A stretch of 13,353 bases of DNA from positions 1 through 13,353 of the forward strand of contig URXG01000068.1 of NCBI GenBank assembly GCA_900551715.1, given 5' to 3'. The position numbers and the translations under genes are program-made. Shown here piece by piece: positions 1 through 6,512 of the stretch. This stretch comes from an uncultured Blautia sp. (GTDB lineage Bacteria > Bacillota > Clostridia > Lachnospirales > Lachnospiraceae). The notes under the pieces were generated by a model. That model searched no databases. It was not told the DNA's origin and was given only the letters and a program-made list of their open reading frames with translations. Positions within the stretch are counted from its first letter, which is position 1; each line of letters starts with the position of its first letter.

Positions 1-57
1 GCAGCTCATTACGGATGCTTTGGCAACTGGCAGCTTCTCTTGCATACTTTGGCATGC

Positions 58-91
58 AAAGACTTCGACCTGCACAGATCGAAGTCTTTTT
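58..91 (+). terminator. Rho-independent terminator of an upstream gene outside the window
   Basis: An 11-bp perfect stem (58-68 AAAGACTTCGA with 79-89 TCGAAGTCTTT) encloses a 10-base loop. The 3' arm runs into five T's (87-91). No + strand frame has a stop codon before it, so the gene it serves must end before base 1. The opposite strand has a poorer T tract, so + is the preferred direction. Bases 1-57 hold nothing else I can name. Confidence 0.75.
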
Positions 92-105
92 GCATAGTTT
101 ATTTT

Positions 106-894
106 ATGAAGTCATATCTTTCTCTGCTTTTTTTAGTATTTTTAACGGTTCATCTGGAAGCCCACCTGCTAACTCTTGGCAGGATAGCAGTTCTTACTCC
201 CACATCCTGTTATACTGATTCTTTCCGCAGGCAAAAACTTCCGGAAGAGCTGTATCACTCCATGCAGTCCAAAGATTCTGACCGTCTTCCATGGACAGAT
301 ATTCTCACTGTCACTATGCTAAACGGCCAGTTCCACCCTCATACCATATCCAGTGATTCTTCTCTTTATCTGAAATACCGGAAGGAGTCATTTATTCAGC
401 TCCGAAACTGTTACAAAGCCATCTGGAGTGATATTGAATATTTTCCTCTTTCGTCCCCTGATGCAGTTTTTGAAGATACCTGGCAGGAACACCAGATACA
501 GGAAAAAACGCTGCACCATGAAGGCACCGACATTTATCCAAGATCACTCAGTTCTGAAATTTTTGCAGTGGTCAGTATGACCTCCGGAACAGTTCAATAT
601 AAGTCCTGGTCGCCAGAAGAACACTATCGAATTTCAGTTCTTACAGAAAATGGAGGCACTTTTTATTATTCCTGCCTTTCTGCAGTAGAAAAAACTCTGA
701 AAGAGGGAACTGCCATTTCCCCTGGAGATATCCTTGGATTTATAGCCCGGTCAAATAATGGTTCTTCCGGTATATCTGCCCCTTATCTTCATTTTGGTAT
801 TTTCATTTCCCTTCCGGATTGTGACAGACTCACCGTAGATCCTTATTATATCCTGTCTGCTGTCCGGAAAAAAATAAGAAACTACAGATATTAA
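106..894 (+). CDS. M23-family (LytM-fold) peptidase-like exported protein, probably catalytically degenerate
   Basis: 262 residues from the ATG at 106. The frame is open further upstream, to a TTG at 40, but that would translate through the terminator hairpin at 58-91. The ATG at 106 instead gives a short hydrophobic N-terminus (residues 1-19) that looks like a signal peptide or anchor. No good Shine-Dalgarno site precedes it, so the start is uncertain. The C-terminal half follows the M23 layout. HEGTD (His138, Asp142) matches the H-x3-D zinc motif. YYSCLS (about 187-192) sits where M23 enzymes have Y-x-H-L-S. PYLHFG (226-231) sits where they have PHLHFE. The zinc ligands His138, Asp142 and His229 are therefore present, but the two catalytic histidines of the LytM scheme are Cys190 and Tyr227. 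Known M23 enzymes cut peptidoglycan cross-bridges outside the membrane; degenerate members act as binding or activator proteins. The gene ends where the relQ promoter begins. Confidence 0.7.
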   Translation: MKSYLSLLFLVFLTVHLEAHLLTLGRIAVLTPTSCYTDSFRRQKLPEELYHSMQSKDSDRLPWTDILTVTMLNGQFHPHTISSDSSLYLKYRKESFIQLRNCYKAIWSDIEYFPLSSPDAVFEDTWQEHQIQEKTLHHEGTDIYPRSLSSEIFAVVSMTSGTVQYKSWSPEEHYRISVLTENGGTFYYSCLSAVEKTLKEGTAISPGDILGFIARSNNGSSGISAPYLHFGIFISLPDCDRLTVDPYYILSAVRKKIRNYRY

Positions 895-923
895 TGACAT
901 ATTTTACAGAAGTATGCTATAAT
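894..923 (+). promoter_or_regulatory. Extended -10 sigma-A-type promoter for relQ
   Basis: ATGACA (894-899, 5 of 6 to TTGACA) is separated by 18 bases from TATAAT (918-923). A TG at 915-916 makes a perfect extended -10 (TGCTATAAT). The -35 box begins at the last base of the preceding stop codon. Transcription should start near 930, giving a leader of about 50 bases before the relQ ATG at 981. Confidence 0.75.
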
Positions 924-928
924 GATGT

Positions 929-951
929 GGAAGTTCGTTTTTTCGACTTCT
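929..951 (+). promoter_or_regulatory. Possible hairpin at the 5' end of the relQ transcript
   Basis: GAAGTTCG (930-937) can pair with CGACTTC (944-950), leaving one bulged base and a six-T loop. It starts almost exactly at the predicted transcription start. There is no T tract after it, so it is not a terminator. It may protect the 5' end of the RNA. This is inference from sequence only. Confidence 0.4.
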
Positions 952-980
952 CAGCAACAAGTTTTCAAGGAGCGTTTTTT

Positions 981-1787
981 ATGGAAATACAATTATGGAG
1001 AAGTATTTTATGTCCATATGAGCTTGCAGTCAGGGAACTGACTACAAAATTTGAACATATAATAAATGAACACAAACAAAATGACCTTTATTCCCCTATC
1101 GAGCAGGTAAGTGGACGTGTAAAAAGTGTCCCGAGTATTCTGGAAAAAATGCAGCGCAAGCACATTCCCATGGAACGCATGGAAGAAGAGATCGAAGATA
1201 TTGCAGGCATCCGTATCATCTGTCAGTTTGAAGAAGATATCGACACCGTTGCTTCTCTGATCCAGAAACGCAGCGATATGGTGATCAAAAGTGAAAAAAA
1301 CTATCTGAAACACATCAAGCAAAGCGGTTACCGCAGTTATCATCTGATTATTTATTATACAGTAGACACCATAAACGGACCTAAACACCTTCAGGCTGAA
1401 ATACAGATCCGCACCATGGCAATGAATTTCTGGGCAACCATCGAGCATTCTCTGCAATATAAATATAAAGGAGAAATGCCGCTTCATGTAGCAGAACGAC
1501 TGAGTAAGGCAGCAGACGCCATTATTGCCCTGGATCAGGAAATGTCTTCTGTGCGGGATGAGATCATGGACGCCCAGAACTCTTCCCAGACACAGTCCAA
1601 TCTGGTGAAAGATATTCTCTTAAGCATCGAAAATCTATACAAACTTTCCAACAAACGGGAAGTTGCCAAGATCCAGGATGAATTTTTACGTGTATTCCGT
1701 ACCAAAGATCTGCAACAGCTTGCCCGTTTCCACAGACAGCTTGATATCATTGCCGAAGGATATCGTGCACAGAGTGTCTCATTTTAG
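981..1787 (+). CDS. relQ: Small alarmone synthetase (RelQ/YjbM-type GTP pyrophosphokinase)
   Basis: 268 residues. The open frame extends back to 894, but the ATG at 981 is preceded by AAGGAG (969-974 region) at good spacing, and the protein from there aligns end to end with RelQ. The enzyme transfers pyrophosphate from ATP to GDP or GTP to make (p)ppGpp, the stringent-response alarmone, in the cytosol. Motifs of the RelA/SpoT synthetase domain are visible: GRVKS at 45-49, EDIAGIR at 72-78 (metal-binding Asp73), GYRSYH at 116-121, EIQIRT at 140-145 and FWATIEH at 150-156. There is no HD hydrolase, TGS or ACT domain, so it is a stand-alone synthetase. Similarity to Bacillus YjbM is strong to about residue 200. 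The remaining roughly 69 residues are an extension not seen in the 211-residue Bacillus protein. It is the first gene of a six-gene run; its stop codon overlaps the ribosome binding site of the next gene. Confidence 0.92.
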   Translation: MEIQLWRSILCPYELAVRELTTKFEHIINEHKQNDLYSPIEQVSGRVKSVPSILEKMQRKHIPMERMEEEIEDIAGIRIICQFEEDIDTVASLIQKRSDMVIKSEKNYLKHIKQSGYRSYHLIIYYTVDTINGPKHLQAEIQIRTMAMNFWATIEHSLQYKYKGEMPLHVAERLSKAADAIIALDQEMSSVRDEIMDAQNSSQTQSNLVKDILLSIENLYKLSNKREVAKIQDEFLRVFRTKDLQQLARFHRQLDIIAEGYRAQSVSF

Positions 1788-1799
1788 GAGTACAGATAC

Positions 1800-3689
1800 A
1801 TGCAGGAATTTTTACCAGTAACAAAAAAAGAAATGACCGAAAGAGGATGGAAACAGGTTGACTTTGTATACGTCACCGGAGATGCTTATGTAGACCATCC
1901 TTCTTTTGGTGTGGCTATTATCAGCCGGCTTCTGGAAAGCAGAGGTTATAAAATAGGTATCATCCCTCAGCCAGACTGGCGGTGTAAAGAAAGCATACAG
2001 GTGTTCGGAGAGCCCCGGCTTGGCTTTCTGGTAACTGCCGGAAATATGGATTCCATGGTAAATCATTATACGGTTTCCAAGAAACACCGACAAAAAGACG
2101 CCTATTCCCCTGGCGGTCAGATGGGGCTTCGCCCGGACATGCCAACGGTAGTATACAGCAACCTGATCCGACAGACTTACAAAAAGACTCCCATCATCCT
2201 GGGCGGTATAGAAGCCAGCCTTCGTCGGATGGCTCATTACGATTACTGGGAGAATAAAGTCCGCCACAGTGTTCTTCTGGATTCTGGTGCAGACCTTATT
2301 TCCTATGGAATGGGAGAACATTCTATCATAGAGATTGCAGAAGCACTGGACAGTGATATCCCAGTAGAAGATATCACCTATATTCCAGGCACTGTATACA
2401 AAAGCAGGACTCTTACCAGCGCTTACGAGCCAGTAGAGCTTCCTTCTTTTGACACTGTATCCAAAGACAAAAAAGCCTACGCAGAAAGTTTTGCCATCCA
2501 ATATCGGAATACCGATCCTTTTACTGCCCATCCTATGGCAGAGTCTTATGGCAACAGAGGCTATATCATCCAGAATCCACCCGCACTTCCTTTAACGCAG
2601 CAGGAGATGGATGATGTTTATGATCTTCCTTATACAGGGAAATGTCATCCTATGTATCACAGGGCAGGGGATATTCCTGCGCTGGAGGAAATTCGGTTCA
2701 GTATCACCAGCAACCGGGGCTGCTTTGGAGGCTGTAATTTCTGTGCCCTTACTTTTCACCAGGGAAGGATCCTGCAGACCAGAAGTCATGAATCTATTTT
2801 AAAAGAAGCAGAAGCCATGACCAGGCAGCCTGATTTTAAGGGCTATATTCATGATGTAGGAGGCCCTACCGCTGATTTCCGTCAACCTTCCTGTCAGAAG
2901 CAGCTGACAAAAGGTGTATGTTCCAACAGACAGTGTCTTTTTCCTGAACCATGTAAGAATCTGACAGCTGACCATTCGGATTATGTTTCTCTTCTCCGTA
3001 AGCTGAGAGCCATACCGAAAGTCAAAAAAGTCTTTATCCGGTCCGGTGTACGTTTTGACTATGTACTTGCAGACAAAAGTCCTGTGTTTCTCCGGGAACT
3101 GGTAGAACATCATATCAGCGGACAGCTTCGTGTTGCTCCGGAACATGTTTCTGATCAGGTTCTTTATTATATGGGCAAGCCTTCCCATCAGGTCTATCAG
3201 AACTTTCTGAAAGCCTACGAACATGCCAATATCAAAACCGGTAAAAAGCAGTATGCTGTGCCATACTTTATGTCTTCCCATCCGGGATGTACCCTGAAAG
3301 AAGCAGTAAAGCTGGCCGAATATGTAAGAGATCTGGGATTTACACCGGAACAGGTGCAGGATTTTTATCCCACCCCTTCCACACTTTCTACCTGCATGTA
3401 CTATACGGGGATCCATCCCCTCACAGGGGAAAAGGTTTATGTTCCCAGAGATCCCCACGAAAAGGCTATTCAGCGTGCTCTGATGCAGTACAAAAATCCT
3501 GCCAACCGGCAGCTTGTGCTGGAAGGTCTTAAGAAGGCCGGCAGAATGGATCTGGTAGGCTTTGGCCCCAAATGCCTGATCCGTCCGGAACGTAAGTCTT
3601 CGGAACAGAGGAAACGTTCTTCCCATACTTCTGATAGACCAAAATCCGGCAAAAAGATCCGCAATACCAGACAAAAAAAGAAATCCTGA
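1800..3689 (+). CDS. YgiQ-family radical SAM protein (UPF0313)
   Basis: 629 residues, about the usual length for the family. AGGAG (1786-1790) lies nine bases before the ATG. The N-terminal part (about 1-290) carries typical YgiQ signatures such as GDAYVDHPSFG (27-37) and GGIEASLRRMAHYDYW (135-150). The radical SAM cluster motif is Cys308-x3-Cys312-x2-Cys315 in NRGCFGGCNFC, which binds a 4Fe-4S cluster that cleaves S-adenosylmethionine. A further cysteine group lies near residues 365-390. The C-terminus, from about 595, is very rich in Lys, Arg and Ser and is probably disordered. The substrate of this family is not established, so I assign no reaction. It is second in the relQ operon, 12 bases after relQ. 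Confidence 0.93.
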   Translation: MQEFLPVTKKEMTERGWKQVDFVYVTGDAYVDHPSFGVAIISRLLESRGYKIGIIPQPDWRCKESIQVFGEPRLGFLVTAGNMDSMVNHYTVSKKHRQKDAYSPGGQMGLRPDMPTVVYSNLIRQTYKKTPIILGGIEASLRRMAHYDYWENKVRHSVLLDSGADLISYGMGEHSIIEIAEALDSDIPVEDITYIPGTVYKSRTLTSAYEPVELPSFDTVSKDKKAYAESFAIQYRNTDPFTAHPMAESYGNRGYIIQNPPALPLTQQEMDDVYDLPYTGKCHPMYHRAGDIPALEEIRFSITSNRGCFGGCNFCALTFHQGRILQTRSHESILKEAEAMTRQPDFKGYIHDVGGPTADFRQPSCQKQLTKGVCSNRQCLFPEPCKNLTADHSDYVSLLRKLRAIPKVKKVFIRSGVRFDYVLADKSPVFLRELVEHHISGQLRVAPEHVSDQVLYYMGKPSHQVYQNFLKAYEHANIKTGKKQYAVPYFMSSHPGCTLKEAVKLAEYVRDLGFTPEQVQDFYPTPSTLSTCMYYTGIHPLTGEKVYVPRDPHEKAIQRALMQYKNPANRQLVLEGLKKAGRMDLVGFGPKCLIRPERKSSEQRKRSSHTSDRPKSGKKIRNTRQKKKS

Positions 3690-3716
3690 AAAAACTACAA
3701 CAAAAAGGAGTTTTTC

Positions 3717-4337
3717 ATGAGCAATACACAAAAAACAACCATCCGAAAGGGAGATCCCGGTTATATAAAAGCCGAACAGAAGAGACGGATACTGATCACA
3801 GCCCTGCTTTTTGCGGTACCTCTTCTGATCTTTTTTTCAGCACTTTTTTACTTTAAGACCAGGCTTACAATCTGGACAGTTATTGCAGTAGTAGGCTGCC
3901 TGCCGGCATGTAAATCCCTGGTAAGCCTGATCATGATTTTCCGTTGTAAACCTGTAGAACCCCAAATTCTCCACCAGATACAGGAGCATGCAGGTTCTCT
4001 GGTAATGTCCTATGAGATGTATATGACTTTTTATGAAAAAAGTGCTGCCATAGATGCCTTTGCCATCTGTGGAAATACTGTAACAGGTTTTAGTCATGAT
4101 TCCGGAATCGATGTACATTTTATGGAAGAGGAGTGCCAGAAAATCCTCCGGGGCAACGGATTCAAAGCTAACGTAAAAATTTTTACCCGGCTTCCGGCTT
4201 TTCTGGAACGGCTGGATTCCATGAATGAACATAAAGATTCTCTGGAAGAGGGCATCAGATTCCGTCCAGATGAAAAATATCCGGAGCTTTCCAGAAATGA
4301 GCTGATCAAACACACCATCCTGGCGATCTGTCTGTAG
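3717..4337 (+). CDS. Unrecognised two-helix membrane protein
   Basis: 206 residues, not matched to any family I know. AAGGAG (3705-3710) sits six bases before the ATG, so it is a well-supported gene. Residues 1-24 are basic and polar. Two hydrophobic helices follow, at about 25-46 and 51-75, separated by a very short turn, and a soluble domain fills residues 76-206. With positive charge before helix 1 and after helix 2, the N-terminus and the soluble domain should both be cytoplasmic. The soluble part alternates charged helices with a strand-like stretch (IDAFAICGNTVTGFS, 112-126). A motif such as DSGIDVHFMEEECQKILRGNGF (128-149) looks conserved in character but is not diagnostic. It lies between the YgiQ gene (27-base gap) and the pseudouridine synthase (18-base gap), so it is co-transcribed with relQ. 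No function is offered. Confidence 0.85.
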   Translation: MSNTQKTTIRKGDPGYIKAEQKRRILITALLFAVPLLIFFSALFYFKTRLTIWTVIAVVGCLPACKSLVSLIMIFRCKPVEPQILHQIQEHAGSLVMSYEMYMTFYEKSAAIDAFAICGNTVTGFSHDSGIDVHFMEEECQKILRGNGFKANVKIFTRLPAFLERLDSMNEHKDSLEEGIRFRPDEKYPELSRNELIKHTILAICL

Positions 4338-4355
4338 GAGGAACACGACAATAAT

Positions 4356-5342
4356 ATGAAAGAATTTTCTATTAATACCAACGAGGCTGGTCAGAGATTT
4401 GACAAATACCTTGCCAAACTTCTTCGAAATGCTCCCAAAAGCTTTTTATACAAAATGCTTCGCAAAAAAAATATCGTCCTCAATGGCAAAAAAGCAACTG
4501 GAAACGAAAAACTGAATTCCGGCGATGTGGTCCGTCTTTTCCTCAGTGATGATACTTTTGAGAAATTCAGCAAACAGGATCGTGTTTTCTATCCAACCAT
4601 GCCGCTGGACATTCTCTATGAAGATCCGGATATACTACTGATCAACAAACCCTGTGGTGTATTGTCCCAGCCGGACAATTCAAAAGATCCTTCTCTTGTG
4701 GAGTACATCACCGGCTATCTTTTGGAAAATCATACACTTACGGAAGAAGATTTACATACTTTTCATCCTTCTGTATGCAACCGTCTGGACAAAAATACCA
4801 GCGGTGTTATTGCGGCAGGCAAGTCTCTTCCAGGACTTCAGAGTCTTTCCAGAGTCTTTCATGACCGGAGCATCCACAAGGATTATCTCTGTATCGTCAG
4901 AGGCATTCTTACGAAACCTGCACATATCCGGGGATATCTCTTTAAAGATGAAAGTCAGAACAAAGTGACTGTTACCCGTACTCAGGCTCAGGGTTCACAG
5001 CCTGTGGAGACTTTTTATACCCCACTTGGTAATAACGGCAAAGTAACACTTCTGAAAGTGAGACTGATCACAGGCAGGACTCATCAGATACGTGCACACC
5101 TTGCTTCCATCGGACATCCTCTTATGGGTGATACCAAATATGGAGATACAGAGTTCAACCAATTCTGTCGCCAGCATTACCATCTGAAGCATCAGCTTCT
5201 CCATGCATGGCAGCTTACATTTCCTGAAATGGACCAGGAACTTCAGGCTGTATCCGGCAGGTGCTTTCAGGCAGACCTTCCGGAACAGTTTCAGAATATT
5301 ATAAAACAAGAAAATTTAGAGGAGTACTGTTATGAAAAATAA
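4356..5342 (+). CDS. RluA-family pseudouridine synthase with S4 domain
   Basis: 328 residues. The enzyme isomerises uridine to pseudouridine in structured RNA, in this subfamily usually 23S rRNA. An S4 RNA-binding domain occupies residues 1 to about 65 (RFDKYLAKLL, then KNIVLNGKK). The catalytic domain starts at about 84 with LYEDPDILLINKPCGVLS. The catalytic aspartate is Asp145 in NRLDKNTSG (142-150). A later RITGRTHQIRAHL-like segment near 237-250 is also typical. The motif reads NRLD rather than the more common HRLD, a variant I have seen in clostridial relatives. AGGAGG (4336-4341) is 14 bases from the ATG, rather far, but no closer start fits the S4 domain. The stop codon overlaps the signal peptidase start by 11 bases, suggesting translational coupling. 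RluC or RluD specificity cannot be told from sequence alone. Confidence 0.92.
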   Translation: MKEFSINTNEAGQRFDKYLAKLLRNAPKSFLYKMLRKKNIVLNGKKATGNEKLNSGDVVRLFLSDDTFEKFSKQDRVFYPTMPLDILYEDPDILLINKPCGVLSQPDNSKDPSLVEYITGYLLENHTLTEEDLHTFHPSVCNRLDKNTSGVIAAGKSLPGLQSLSRVFHDRSIHKDYLCIVRGILTKPAHIRGYLFKDESQNKVTVTRTQAQGSQPVETFYTPLGNNGKVTLLKVRLITGRTHQIRAHLASIGHPLMGDTKYGDTEFNQFCRQHYHLKHQLLHAWQLTFPEMDQELQAVSGRCFQADLPEQFQNIIKQENLEEYCYEK

Positions 5343-5886
5343 TATTATCTGGGAATATGCAAAAATGATCATCATTGTAGTGGTGGTGGTACTTGTCATT
5401 AACAACGTTGTACTGATCAATGCCAAAATCCCATCTGAATCCATGGAAGAAACTATTATGACCGGTGACCGTATCTTCGGTTTCCGTATGGCATATGGTA
5501 TCAATTTTGATTTCTTCGGTCACCATGTTTCCAAAAAAATGAAAAATCCTGAAAGATATGACATCATTATCTTCAAATTCCCGGATGATGAAAGCCAGCT
5601 CTTTATCAAACGACTGATCGGACTCCCAGGAGAAACAGTAGAGATCAAGAACGGAGAGGTCTATATTAATGGAGAACTTCATGAGGAAGCCAACCAATAC
5701 TGCCCGGAGACTCCTACCGGTAATTATGGTCCTTATGTAGTTCCGGAAGACAGTTATTTTATGATGGGGGACAACAGAGAATACTCCAGAGATTCCCGGT
5801 TCTGGCAGAACACTTTTGTTTCTTTTGATGAGATCGTAGGAAAAGCTGTAATCCGTTATTTCCCATCCGTATCCCTGTTGAAATAG
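5332..5886 (+). CDS. lepB: Type I signal peptidase
   Basis: 184 residues. The enzyme removes signal peptides from exported proteins at the outer face of the cytoplasmic membrane. One N-terminal hydrophobic segment (about 8-30) anchors it. The catalytic dyad is visible: Ser37 in PSESM (34-38) and Lys93 in FIKRLIGLPG (91-100). The third family box, MMGDNREYSRDSR (144-156), is intact. The stretch between Ser37 and Lys93 is somewhat longer than in Bacillus SipS (about 56 against 40 residues) and contains an aromatic segment, GINFDFFGHH. AGAGGAG (5318-5324) lies seven bases before the ATG, inside the end of the pseudouridine synthase gene. It is fifth in the relQ operon and only three bases separate it from recU. 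Bacillus calls such enzymes sip genes; lepB is the general name. Confidence 0.95.
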   Translation: MKNNIIWEYAKMIIIVVVVVLVINNVVLINAKIPSESMEETIMTGDRIFGFRMAYGINFDFFGHHVSKKMKNPERYDIIIFKFPDDESQLFIKRLIGLPGETVEIKNGEVYINGELHEEANQYCPETPTGNYGPYVVPEDSYFMMGDNREYSRDSRFWQNTFVSFDEIVGKAVIRYFPSVSLLK

Positions 5887-5889
5887 GAT

Positions 5890-6423
5890 ATGGCTACATG
5901 GAACAGCCGGGGATTGCGTGGCTCTACACTGGAAGAACTGATCAACCGCACCAACGAACAGTACGCTGAAAAAAAGCTGGCACTAATCCAGAAAATTCCG
6001 ACCCCCATCACCCCTGTACGTATGGACAAAAACAGCCGTCACATCACTCTGGCATATTTCGAACAGAAAAGTACTGTCGATTATATCGGAGCTGTACAGG
6101 GAATCCCTGTATGCTTCGATGCCAAGGAATGTGCAGTAGAAACATTTCCCTTAAGTAACATCCATCCACATCAGGTAGCATTTATGAGTGCTTTTGAGGA
6201 ACAGGGGGGCATCGCTTTTTTCCTTATATTTTTCAGCAATCAGAATCTTTTTTATTATCTTACTTTCCGGGAACTGTTCACTTACTGGAACCGTATGAAA
6301 GATGGCGGTCGCAAGAGCTTCCGCCGGGATGAGCTGGATCCTCAGTTTTATCTTCCGGCTTACAGTGGATTTCTTGTTCCTTATCTGGAAGGCCTGAAAA
6401 AAGATTTAAAAATGCGGGATTGA
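5890..6423 (+). CDS. recU: Holliday junction resolvase RecU
   Basis: 177 residues. RecU is the Firmicutes nuclease that cuts four-way DNA junctions formed during recombination and repair, and it also modulates RecA. The protein carries the family pattern throughout: RGLRGSTLEELINRTNEQY (7-25), KIPTPI (35-40), STVDYIG (61-67), FDAKE (76-80) and FPLSNIHPHQVAFM (about 85-98). The restriction-nuclease-like active site is represented by Asp64 and by Asp77-x-Lys79. Bacillus RecU has Glu at the position of Asp77. The start lies three bases after the signal peptidase stop. Only a weak, too-close TAGGA precedes it, so translation probably depends on coupling with the upstream gene. The stop codon TGA (6421-6423) lies within the -35 box of the his promoter. 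No terminator follows, so transcripts may run on into the his genes. Confidence 0.92.
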   Translation: MATWNSRGLRGSTLEELINRTNEQYAEKKLALIQKIPTPITPVRMDKNSRHITLAYFEQKSTVDYIGAVQGIPVCFDAKECAVETFPLSNIHPHQVAFMSAFEEQGGIAFFLIFFSNQNLFYYLTFRELFTYWNRMKDGGRKSFRRDELDPQFYLPAYSGFLVPYLEGLKKDLKMRD

Positions 6424-6448
6424 CAAACTGTCCATATTCATCTATAAT
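6420..6448 (+). promoter_or_regulatory. Perfect-consensus sigma-A-type promoter of the his operon
   Basis: TTGACA (6420-6425) and TATAAT (6443-6448) are separated by exactly 17 bases, an ideal housekeeping promoter. The -35 box contains the recU stop codon. Transcription should begin near 6455, about 58 bases before the hisZ ATG. Confidence 0.88.
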
Positions 6449-6465
6449 TTTTGGTGTTTTATATA

Positions 6466-6493
6466 GTAACATGGTAGCACGTTAAAGTGTTAC
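6466..6493 (+). promoter_or_regulatory. Repeated half-sites / hairpin in the his leader, candidate operator
   Basis: GTAACAT (6466-6472) and GTAGCAC (6474-6480) are followed by GTGTTAC (6487-6493), whose complement reads GTAACAC. That gives three copies of GTARCAY, two direct and one inverted. In RNA, 6474-6480 can pair with 6487-6493 over seven base pairs, including one G-U, around the loop GTTAAA. The outer GTAACA and TGTTAC also pair. No T tract follows. It lies just downstream of the strong promoter and before the hisZ ribosome binding site, a typical repressor position. The regulator is unknown; a TrpR-like YerC/HisR repressor is one possibility. Confidence 0.5.
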
Positions 6494-6512
6494 CTGTGAG
6501 GAGGACGAATTT

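Noticed and set aside
18..61. Direct repeat CTTTGGCA (18-25 and 47-54) and a small hairpin TTGCAT/ATGCAA overlapping the first terminator
   Set aside because: The repeats are short and the overlap with the terminator stem is only a few bases, so an antiterminator is not supported.
15..218. A 67-codon + strand open frame at the left edge
   Set aside because: It overlaps the terminator and the M23-like gene, has no ribosome binding site and no recognisable product.
1812..2531. A 239-codon - strand open frame opposite the first part of the YgiQ-family gene
   Set aside because: Its translation shows no recognisable domain, and the + strand protein here carries clear YgiQ motifs.
2799..3731. A 310-codon open frame on the - strand opposite the YgiQ-family gene
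   Set aside because: It is a shadow of a strongly recognisable gene; the translation has no family pattern and no ribosome binding site.
6449..6512. T-box riboswitch or His-codon leader peptide attenuator before hisZ
   Set aside because: The leader is only about 58 bases, has no T-box sequence and no terminator; the only tiny frame, at 6471, encodes four residues with no His codons.
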